A stretch of 64,000 bases of DNA from Serripes groenlandicus. Its lineage: Eukaryota > Mollusca > Bivalvia > Cardiida > Cardiidae. Shown here one piece after another: positions 25,878 through 37,000 of the stretch. The notes under the pieces are model-generated. The model was not told the origin of the DNA. It saw only the letters and a program-made list of their open reading frames with translations, and did no database searches. The DNA lies in contig JASEVX010000007.1 of the NCBI GenBank assembly GCA_031761405.1, positions 64,351,573-64,415,572 on the forward strand, given 5' to 3'. Position 1 is the stretch's first letter; every line of letters begins with the position of its first letter. The position numbers and the translations under genes are program-made.

Positions 25878-26256
25878 AAGTGATGGGGCACCAGACAGGG
25901 AATATCTGTTTTCATACTTATATATTGTACCTGCGTTTTAATCAACATTTAGTAATATCTGGTTCAGGAGGGACATACTGTTATTAACTGTCCCTTGTAT
26001 GAGTCGACATAAATAAATAAATAATAAATCAAAGTTGTGTCTTTAATCACGTATGCATGTCTTTACTGTCCTACGATAGAAATATCTATCATGTGCGGAG
26101 TTAAATCTATAACTCTGTGAAAGCTAGTGAGGAATAATCGGCAGATATTCATGAAGAACTGGTCAAACTAAAACCCATAGCAAGTGAACTTTGATTTACC
26201 TCCAGACGTCACTATTATGCACAGGTTACAAGAAATGAATAGTTATGTAGGTCGTT

Positions 26257-26324
26257 GTTCCGTTCCGTTCCGCAAAATACAGTTACCCACACGGGTAACT
26301 GTATAATGCGGAACGGAACGGAAC
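26257..26324. repeat. GGAAC-type hairpin, copy 1
   Basis: The 32-nt arm GTTCCGTTCCGTTCCGCA... through AGTTACCC is followed by the loop ACAC and the complementary arm. There are two mismatches near CAAAAT/ATAATG. (TA)n follows. It is flanked on both sides by a 'GAACTTTGATTTACC...TATTATGCACA' repeat. Confidence 0.8.
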
Positions 26325-27331
26325 AATATATATATATATATAATTCCAACCATTAGGCAAGTGAACTTTGATTTACCGCTAGACGTTCCTATTTTGCACA
26401 TCTTTACAAGAACCAGGGCTCGAAATCTGGTCATCTAGTCCCAGAGGCGAACACACGTCCGCGTCGCTACAAAACCTAGCTATGTAGCAAGGCAAGGCAA
26501 TATAAGTTTTTCATTATACATTCACATATCTGCATATTACCTACCAAAGTGACAGACCCCTCTTCTACAAAGTCTCCCTCTTTATGGAAATTCTACCTCG
26601 AAACCTTTGCAGTTTCAACAACTACTAATCTCTTACATTACCATTGGTTATTTCCGTTGGGCGCAATTGCAACCTATCTGAAAAAGTTCGACCAAATCAG
26701 GGGTCGAACTCCAGACTTATTGTTCACATCGATATGCTAGGTATTCTAACCTGTGTACAATCGAACTCCCCACTACAGTTTTCTTTTTGTTACAGTCCGT
26801 CTTGCCACATATGTTTGAACCTATTTGTGAAAGATGATCAAAGCTTGTCAAAGTGACTATGTGCAAGCGGTGCTTTAGAAACACCACGTGTAGAGAAAGA
26901 TACCAATGCATGCGCACCCATGCTCGAAACAATAAAGGTTTAATCTGTGCTCTGAATGAGCTTTCAAACATCTGATTGGTTGATTAACACACATTTGTAG
27001 AAGTAAAGAGTGTTCTCTAACTTAGCAGTCACGTGACAGTGACAGTTCAACGTGCAGGAGGAATATTCATTTATTGGTTATTTCGGTTTTATGCTGTTTC
27101 AATAATATTCCAGTTGCAACGGGGATGTATGAGCCAGCGCATGAGAAACGCTCAAAGTTGGCTTCTGTGAACATTATATAACATCAAGATCAGCTAGTGC
27201 ATACGAACAGTCTGATCAATATCTACTGTTGATACATGTTGATTCGAACCCATAGCAGGGGAACTTTGATTAACCTCTAGACGTCACTATTATGCACATG
27301 TTACAAGTAATGGATAGTTTTGTAGGTCGTT
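26325..27331. other. Intergenic, no gene recognised
   Basis: Contains further copies of the 'GTGAACTTTGATTTACC' repeat (near 26362 and 27258) and ordinary AT-rich sequence. The expected downstream NPRL2 exons are not found here. Confidence 0.45.
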
Positions 27332-27399
27332 GTTCCGTTCCGTTCCGCAAAATACAGTTACCCACACAGGTAACTGTATAATGCGGAACGGAACGGAAC
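27332..27399. repeat. GGAAC-type hairpin, copy 2
   Basis: Nearly identical to copy 1, including the preceding 'GTAGGTCGTT' and following (TA)n. About 160 bp around the hairpin have been duplicated from 26.2 kb. Confidence 0.8.
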
Positions 27400-27584
27400 A
27401 ATATATATATATATCTTTATATTAATTGCTTTTAAGAATAATTACATTATCAGTTCATTCTCAAATGAATATTGTAAAAAGGTAAGAATCTAAAGCATGC
27501 AGAATCAATTAACTAAATCGTTATACGTGTGTTGTGTTTTGTGAATGCATTTTGCGAATATTTTTTTTTTGTGTGTGGTGGTAG

Positions 27585-27585
<1 letters not shown>

Positions 27586-27621
<36 letters not shown>
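27586..27621. repeat. 36-base poly-G tract
   Basis: A pure G run immediately before the 'GTGAACTTTAATTTACC' repeat and ~70 bp before the assembly gap. Such tracts often cause read drop-out. Confidence 0.9.
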
Positions 27622-27627
<6 letters not shown>

Positions 27628-27692
27628 ACACATAGCAAGTGAACTTTAATTTACCTCTAGACGTTACTATTATGCACATGTTGCAAGTAATG

Positions 27693-27892
27693 NNNNNNNN
27701 NNNNNNNNNNNNNNNNNNNNNNNNNNNNNNNNNNNNNNNNNNNNNNNNNNNNNNNNNNNNNNNNNNNNNNNNNNNNNNNNNNNNNNNNNNNNNNNNNNNN
27801 NNNNNNNNNNNNNNNNNNNNNNNNNNNNNNNNNNNNNNNNNNNNNNNNNNNNNNNNNNNNNNNNNNNNNNNNNNNNNNNNNNNNNNNNNNNN
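27693..27892. other. Assembly gap (200 N)
   Basis: Exactly 200 Ns, probably a fixed-size scaffold gap of unknown true length. The right flank AGCTAAAAACAAAAT equals the 3' end of a pearl/HINE element (compare 24785-24799), so one such element probably ends in the gap. It cuts NPRL2. Confidence 0.95.
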
Positions 27893-27945
27893 AGCTAAAA
27901 ACAAAATGATTCAGGTGTAGAAGAAATAAATAAATTTATACTCAC

Positions 27946-28043
27946 AAAAGATTTTGAAGACAAGCTTTAACTAAATTAATCTCAATATCAGCTTCTGCAG
28001 CAATCTTGGCTACATGGTTAAACCCATCTATATACTGAAGTAC
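27946..28043 (-). CDS. NPRL2: NPRL2 exon (YIDGF...[10 protein letters not shown])
   Basis: The acceptor TTTGTTAAAAG is followed by 98 nt encoding [20 protein letters not shown] and then [13 protein letters not shown], with donor CTTTT|GTGAGT in phase 2. The next exon should open with a residue ahead of YYGVV. No such sequence lies between 21.3 and 27.7 kb. Confidence 0.88.
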
Positions 28044-31000
28044 CTTTTAACAAAGAAAATTATTATTTTCATATAAAACAGATCTGCACCAGACGACTTT
28101 GAAAACATTTAGTCAAAGATATGAATACTCTCTATACATGAAGGAACAATATTGAATAAAGTTGAAAACATGCAGACACATTTTGACGACCTTTGAAAAC
28201 ATTGTGGCACAAACAAGCAATTTATCCAAATGTTTGTCTCAGTTTTCATCTCTGAACAATAATCAAATGGTCCTCAATGGAAACCATATGGCATTAATAA
28301 CCATTGTGGATCCAGATCTCAATGTGCATCTGTGCAGTCTGATCTGGTTCTACACTTATAGAACAAAGAAGCCTCTGGGATATAGTGTGCATTTAAATAA
28401 CATAGTGTGCATGTGCAATTTCATCCTTTTCTAGTTTTCAAAGATATTCGAGGGTTAATTTTCTTATACAGTACTTGAAATACATATTACCATACAAGAA
28501 TACCAACCCTTCAAGGTCTTGAGATTAATGATAGTTGCAATCATTTTGAAAACTGGCTTCCAGAATGCTTGCATGATAACAAAAAGTGAAGATCCTGATC
28601 AGACTACACCAAGGCCAATGCTGATCTAGACCTTTAAGCATACTTAAGTTCAAAAGGTTGGTTTTCATTTGGCATGATTCATTGGATCAGTATTTTAATG
28701 CCCTGTATTAACCCTTTCCCTCATATAGACGCTTTCTGACGCCTCTGCAGCAGACGGCTTTTTGAAAACATAGTGACAAAAGAAGAAGTTGCACAAAACG
28801 TGCAATTTCTCCTTTTGCCACAATGTTTTCCACTTTTTGTCATAGGTTATCCATTCAATTATGGAGATTTTCTATGACATGTTTTGACAAAATACGTTCT
28901 GCTGCAGAATTGTCGAATGAGAGAAAGGGTTAAAGGCTATCCCTTTTTTTCTGACGCAGACAGCTTTTTGAAAACATGGCAACAACAGAAGAAATGGCTC
29001 AAAACTAGCAATTTCTCCTTTTGTCACCATGTTTTCAACTCTATTCAATTATTGTCCTTTCTTTAAAGGGATTTCCTGTGCTTTTGCCTAGACGTTTTCA
29101 AAGTCATCTGCTGCAGATTTGTTTGCATGTGGGAAAGGGTTAATCTCTATGGCATATGCTATTTTCAGTCTATTCCAAAAAAACTGTTTACTTCACATGA
29201 TATTTGAACCCTTTCCCACATACAACAAATCTGCTGCAGACGACTATGAAATTATCAAATCAAAAATATAGAAAATCTCTATAAATGATACTATGTTTAT
29301 TAAATAGAGTTGAAATCATTGTGTCAAATGGAGAAATTGCTCATTATGAGCACTTTCTCCTTTTCCACAATGATTTTAAAAGTCGTCTGCTGCAGAGGCG
29401 TGAGAATGCGTCTATATGAGGGAAAGGATTAAGAGCCTGTTATCTCCTGATATTCAGTTCTGTTATAGAGACGTTTTAAATTTAAAAGGGCCTCAACATA
29501 AATACTAAAATTTGTATTAATACTTTAATCCTTTTCCACATACAACAAATCTGCAGCAGACGACTTTGAAATCATTCAGGCAAAAATATAGATAATCTTT
29601 TAAACTTTATAGAGTTGGTAACATGGTGGCAAGAGAAGATATTGCTCATAATGAGCGATTTATCCATTTGCCACATTGTTTACAAAAGTCATCTGCTGCA
29701 GAGGAGTCTGTATAAAAGTTTGGGAAAGGGTTGAATAACTTTTACCTGTTGGGTTGTTAAATCCCAGTGTGAGCGTCGACGTTTTGGATTTTCTTTATCA
29801 AATACTGGGACATCATGGTCTTGTATTGACTTGGGATCCTCAATATAAGGCGAGACTTTCAAATGTATTGTGCAGGATTCATCTGTAACATTTCAATACA
29901 AACCTAAGAGATTTTAATTACTTCCAGTATTTTCTATAACTTCTATAAATGAGGTCCCTGAATTACTCACCTGATATTGTGCGAATTCAATGTTTACAGG
30001 ATTTATTCTTATCAGACAGTCAAAGTGCTTACTTTCCCATTTAAAAGTGAATCTGCTTGATGTGTGTAAAATGTCATAATTTTTAACACACATCTAAATG
30101 GTTTGAACACACTTTGTAGAGGATCTTCTTAGGAATATTTCTGCCAAATTATCTTGAAATAAGACAACCCTTTGCAAAGGACCAGATAAGGAGGAGAGAA
30201 CTGGTCCTTTCATCAAAATATCTCTCTTATTACTTTACCAAACCCTATGTTGTGGGTACTCAAAAGAATCATATGACAATTCTGCAGCAGACGACCTTGA
30301 ACATATTTTGTCAGAAAATGGAAAATCTCTATAATTGAATGGATAACCTATGACTAAAAGTGGAAAACATTGTGGCAAAAAAAGAAATTGCTCGTTTGAG
30401 CAATTTCTTTTTTTGTCACAATGTTTTCAAAAAGCCGTCTGCTGCAGAGGCATCAAAAAGTGTCTATATGAGAGAAAGGGTTAAAGAAGATTGGTTGTAG
30501 AATATGGCCTCTAGAGTGGTCACAGGGTTATTGTTAATGATGCATGAAGGAAACAGGTTGTTCACAAGTAAAATTGTAATGTCTGAAAAATCAGAAGTAT
30601 AAATTTGATACACAGTATCAAGTAAACACTGTTGTAAGAGAAGAAATTTATGGTTTTTAGCTAACAAAATTACTAGTACTCATTCTGTGTGATGAATTAC
30701 CACCACTGTTGGCAGAATTTGAGGACTCAACACAACAGAAAGTTCTACATACCCATAAAAAGGCTACATGATCCTGTCTTGTTCAAGTTAGTCAAAACTT
30801 CTTGTAAAAAGTGTGGTATCCTTGATTTTTTCTCTTCATTGGACAAAAAGGCTCCTTCTAGCTGTAATGTTTAATGTAAGACAATTCCTTCATCATTCTG
30901 TTAGCCCCTCTTTAATTAATATCAAATTTAATTCAATTCTCACAATATTGCTTAAAGGCATAACTGCTGCCAAAATAATGTCAAACTCAATTTGAGACTG

Positions 31001-34000
31001 TTTCTTTGTATGTGGAAATGAAGGTACATTGTATACAACTAGTTTGCATGAGGCAATGAAAAGGGGTTTTCAAGAATTTCATGGAAATGTAAAATAACTT
31101 TCTGTTTGTACTAAAAAAAAATGCAAAACAGTGAAAATTTCAGTAATATTGATCACCATGGTTTCTGGGCCTGTGTATCTGTGCATAGCCCTTTCCCTAA
31201 TAAAACAAATCTGCAGCAGACAACTTTGAAATTGTTCAGGCAAAAACATGGTAAATCTCTATAAATGAACTATAATTGTTGAATAAATTTTGCCACTTGA
31301 AATTTAACCCTTTCCCTCATTTAGACACTTTCTGACACCTTTGCAGCAAACAGCTTTTTGAAAACATAGTGATAAAAGAAGAAATTGCTCATAACGGGAT
31401 ATTTCTCCTTTTTCCACAATGTTTTCCACTTTTAGTCATAGGTTACCGGTATTCATTCCATTATAGAGACTTTCTATTGTTCAAGGTCGTCTGCTGCAGA
31501 TTTGTTGTATGAGGGAAAGGGTTAAAAAATCAAGAGCTGTCTGAGGGCAGCGTGCTCGACTATACACCACTTATTCACTTAAGCACTATTTCAGTATATT
31601 ACCTTTAACCCTTTCCCTCATACAACAATTTTGCAGCAGACAACTAAGAACATATTTTGTCAAAAATTGGAAAATCTCTATAATTGAATGGATAACCTAT
31701 GACTATAAGTGGAAAACATTGTGGCAAAAGGAGAAATTGCTTGTTTTGAGCAATTTCTTCTTTTGTCACTATGTTTTCAAAAGGCCGTCTGCTGCAGAGG
31801 CGTCAGAAAGCGTCTATATGAGGGATAGGGTTAAGTACTATTAAATCATATAATATACTCTATATGTAAAAGCAAATGAATAGATACATACATTTAAATA
31901 TATATAATTTAAAAAATCAATTGTATAAAAATGAACATTGATTGATATCAGTACTCACCTCCAAAATTGTATTCTTCGTTACTATATACACACAAATTTT
32001 AGATAACTGTTTAAAGCATCAAGTGAAAAGGACAAACATGATTCAGATGTAAGTGAAGATCACAACAAATTTCCTACGTCAATCAAGGGTCATAACTCCA
32101 TATTTAGGATACAATGGAGTTATATAACCTAATTGTGTGATGGTCCTAAACAAATGTGTGAAGTATGAGTGATTTGAATGATGAGTATTGGAGTTATAAA
32201 TGAAAATGACAGCTTGCCCTTAAACATTAACTGGACTCCGACACAGGGGCAATAGTAAAGCCCATATTATTCTTTGTATAGTCCAGCTAAAAACGAAACT
32301 TTAATGTTGAGCTAAACGCAAATGTTAAATCTGACGCAGTCCAAAAAAAGCGAAACATTAAAAAAAAGGTTTTCCAAATGTTCGAAACCAAAACCTGTTT
32401 GATAGAGTTGAAGAACTAAAATTGATAAATGAATAATCAAAATAAGAAAAAAATGTAACAAAAAATTATGATTTTCTCTTAAATTCTCTAAATCAACCAA
32501 AAAGCATTTTTTTACCCCAAAACAAAGGTCTCACTCAGCATCTTCATCATACAATGTAAAGAAGGATATAAGATGTAAGTATATTCCAAATATGAAAGCC
32601 CTAACACAAGTACTTATTGAGAAAAAGTAAAAAATAAATGAGAATGCCAACTTGCCCTAAAACTTTAACCCCCCAAAATCATGTTTTTTACTCAGCATTA
32701 AATGTGAAGAAAGGTATAAGATGTAAATATATTCCAAATATGAAAGCCCTAACACAAGAACTTATTGATAATGATAAAAAGTAAAAAAAGATGTGTTTGT
32801 GAAATGGCAACATCTAGGTCAAAGGTCAAGGTCGTAAGGTCAAACATTTTGGTACTGACAGAAAGGTCATGTCACAAGGAATACACATGTGAAATATGGT
32901 AGCCGTACCTGTTATGGTTCAAAAGTAGTGGTCAAGGTTAAAGTTTTTTTCGAGAATGGCAACATCTAGGTCAAAGGTCAAGGTCGCAAGGTCAAAAATG
33001 TTGGTACTGACAGAAAGGTCATGTCACAAGGTATACACATGTGAAATATGGTAGCCGTATCTGTTATGGTTCAAAAGTAGTGGTCAAGGTTAAAGTAATT
33101 TTCGAGAATGGCAACATCTAGGTCAAAGGTCAATGTCGCAAGGTCAAACATTTTGGTACTGACAGAAAGGTCATGTCACAAGGAATACACAAAGAAGTGG
33201 TCAAGGTTAAAGTTTTATTCGAAGACGTGCAGACAGACAGACATGCAGACAGACGTGCAGACAGACAGGCCAAAAACTATATGCCCATCGAATCGGTGAT
33301 TCCGGGGGCATAACAAAATATGAAAATGCCAACTTGCCCTAAAACTTTAACCAAAATCATGTTTTTTACCCCCAAAAAGATGTCAAACTCAGCATCTTCA
33401 GCATTCAATGTGAAGAAAGGTATTAGATGTATCTATATTCCAAATATGAAAGCCCTAGCACAAGTACTTATGAAAGAAAAATGCCAACTTGCCCTAAAAC
33501 TTTAACCGGACGCCGACGCAGACGCCGGGGCGAGTAGTAAAGCTCTCATTATTCTTCGAATAGTCAAGCTAAAAACCCTGAATAAGTTAACCCACCTCTA
33601 GTTGTGTAAGGTATGTAGCCAGTTTTCTTACAGCAGGCTCATACTTTGCTGTTCTAGTCTCTGATTCGAACACAAAACACAGATTAAATATTAGCTCATT
33701 TCTGTCATATTTCTTGTTGACGATACACACTGGACAACCAATGATCTTCTTTCCAAGCGAATTACTGTAGATGGAATACAGAGAAGTACAAACTTAAATA
33801 CTGCTTTACATTTTTTATTTTTTTTTCCGATTGCTGCTAAAGATATTTTATAAAAAGTTGATATTAAAATATCTTTTTAACCTTTTACCACATACACAGA
33901 CACTTTTTGATGCCTCTGCAGCAGACAACTTTTGAAAATATTGTGGCAAAAGAATAAATTGCTCATATAAATGAGCAATTTTTCCTCTTGCCACATTAAT

Positions 34001-37000
34001 TTCATCCCTATTTAATAATAATGCTTTTATTCAAAGAGATATATGTTTGCTTGGATGTTTTTAAACTCGTCTGCTGCATATTTGCTGTATCTGAGAAAGG
34101 GTTAAATAATGTATCTATAATCTATTTCAAACACTTCTTTCAAAACTACCTCAAGTTTTCTTCTGCATTTAGAATTTTAAAAATTGACAATAGAATGAAT
34201 TTCGAAGCGACTGTGTTAAAGTACTTTCTCTATGAGCAGGTCCAAATATTGACACAACAATGTATGAACTCATACATAAACCTATAAACCTTATCACAGG
34301 AGTCAGCCATTACAATTCATTAATATCTATTAAACTCATTTATAACAAGTTAATTCTTTGAGTTTGAGTTTTTGGACCATAAAATGGGGTGCTAATTATT
34401 GAAAGCAAAAATTTCATAAATTTGTTTGGAGGGATATCTTCTATTTTTAACCCTTTCCCTCATATAGAAGCTTTCTGACGCCTCTGCAGCAGACAGCTTT
34501 TTGAAAACATAGTGACAAAAGGAGAATTTGCTCAAAATTAGCAATTTCTCCTTTTGACACAATGTTTTCCACTTTTAGTCATAGGTTATCAATTCATTTT
34601 TAGCGATTTTCTATTTTTTGACAAAATATGTTCAATGTCGTCTGCTGCAGAATTGTCGTATGAGGCAAAGGGTTAAGTCTTTTCAATTCCACTTCATGGA
34701 CCATTTTAGTTTCGGAAATTGAGCTCAGCTGTCACACTAAAAAGACAGACAGCTCTAAAAGCACAATTAACCCTTTTCCTCATATAGACGCTTTCTGACG
34801 CCTCTGCAGCAGACAGCTTTTTGAAAACATAGTGACAATAGACGAAATTGCTCAAAACGAGTTAAAGTTAATTAAAGTTTTGAGCAATTTCGTCTTTTGT
34901 CACTATGTTTTCAAAAAGCTGTCTGCTGCAGAGGCGTCAGACAGCATCTTTATAAGGGAAAGGGTTAACACAATTTACAAAAATATTCTAATGGATAAAC
35001 TTACACTGTTATTATTCTGGACTGCAGTTCCGGCTTAGTTATTATGTAAATATGATTGGCATCAAAATATTCTTTGGAAATATATTCTTCTGGAACCTGA
35101 AAGAAAAAAGATCCAGGTCACTGTCAAAGATCAAGACATGTGGCATATTCCATGGTCTTTAATCCTTATGTAATTAACCTACAGCCCATTTAAAGTGGGT
35201 AGTCTAGGTTTCTAAAAATTGAATGCAATTTTATGTATTGACAGTTCGCTTCCAAGTACAGTAGTCCAGGTTTTTGTACCAAGTCCCGGTAGCTCAGTTG
35301 GTAACGAAGCGGGTTGTCAATCCAGGGGTTGTGAGTTTGAATCCCGGCTCGGCCAACTTTCTTTCCGACATTTGACAAAAGTCATTGCGACATGCGTCAT
35401 TCGTCTTCCACAAATGGGCTAAATCTATGTGGAAAAGCAGCCAGTTGCTTGGGAAGATTGTTATGTGGAGTACTGGTGTAAGAAAACCAGGAAACACATA
35501 AGAAAGTGAACTGGCCGCCGTGATATGACTGAGAAATTGTTAAAAATGGCGTTAAACCCCAATCAATCAAAACCAGGTTTCTGTACTTGTAATGCAATTT
35601 TATATTTTGACTGTTCGCATCCTAGTTCAGTAGTCCAGATTTCTGTATTGTATTGAGATTTTAACTGTTCGCATTCTAGTACAGTAGTCTAGGTTTTTTG
35701 TATTGTATTGTGATTTTATATTTTAACTGTTTGCATCCTAGTATAGTAGTCCAGATTTCTGTATTCGGAATACGATTTCATATTTTGACTGTTCACATCC
35801 TTGTACAGAAGTCCAGGTTTCTGTACTCGGAATGTGATTGTATATTTTGACTGTTCGCATCCAAGTACAGTAGTCCAGATTTCTGTAAGTAAGTAGTACT
35901 CAGACTGTGATTTTATGTTTTGATTGTTTGCATCTTAGTACAGTAGACGAGGTTTCTGTACTCGGAATACGATTTTATGTTTTGACTGTTCGCATCCAAG
36001 TACAGTAGTCCAGGTTTCTGTACTTATAATGTGATTTTATGTTTTGACTGTTTGCATTCTAGTAGAGTAGTCCAGGTTTCTGCACTCGAAATGTGATTTT
36101 ATGTTTTGACTGTTCGCATTCTAATACAGTAATCCAGGTTTTTGTACTCAGAATGTGATTATATATTTTGACTGTTCGCCTCCAGGTACGATAGTCCAGG
36201 TTTCTGTACATGGAATGTGATTTTAAATTTTGACTTCGCATTCTAGTACAGTAGTCCTTGTTTCCGTACTCGGAAAGCGATTTTATATTTTGACTGTTCA
36301 CATCCAGGTACAGTAGTCAAGGTTTCTGTACTCGGAACGCGATTTTATTTTTTGACTGTTTGCATCTACTCCAGGTTTCTGTACTAGGAATGCGATTTTA
36401 TATTTTGACTGTTTCTGTACTAGGAATGCGATTTTATATTTTGACTGTTTCTGTACTAGGAATGAGATTTTATATTTTGACTGTTCGCATCCTACAATGC
36501 AAGATGTAACAGCGATATATTGAAACTAGTTTGCATCCGACAATAAAATATTTAGAATTTTGTAGTGGGTACCAACAACATAATGTGTAACTGAGTAATT
36601 AGAGAGATATTCTAGTGCAATGGTCAATTTAATCTTGAACCCTTTCCCACAGACAACAAATCTACAGCAGACAACTTTGAACATATCTTTGCAAAAATGT
36701 GAAAAATCTCCATATATGATGAAGGAACAAATATATAAAAGAGTTGAAAAACAAAATGTTTTTTTGAGAAGTCTGCTGCAGATGCATCAGAAAGTGTCTG
36801 TATGTGGGAAAGGGTTAACCCTTTCCCTCATATAGACGCTTTCTGACGCTTCTGCAGCAGACGGCTTTTTGAAAACATAGTGACAAAAGAAGAAATTGCA
36901 CAAAACGTGCAATTTCTCCTTTTGCCACAATGTTTTCCACTTTTTGTCATATTGGTTATCCATTCATTTATGGAGATTTTCTATTTTTTGACAAAATACG

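Noticed and set aside
27521..27920. Frames of 127 and 93 aa across the gap
   Set aside because: Most of each is translated Ns and poly-G; they are artefacts of the gap.
31963..32010. 48-nt minus-strand exon candidate ([16 protein letters not shown]) for the missing NPRL2 segment
   Set aside because: Splice sites and phase 0-0 are plausible, but the sequence does not match the expected NPRL2 region and the phase 1 exit to the next exon fails.
35282..35355. tRNA gene (similar heads at 45408, 7683 and 18000)
   Set aside because: A and B boxes are good, but acceptor stems do not pair and each continues into a conserved ~300 bp SINE body with an (AATC)n tail.
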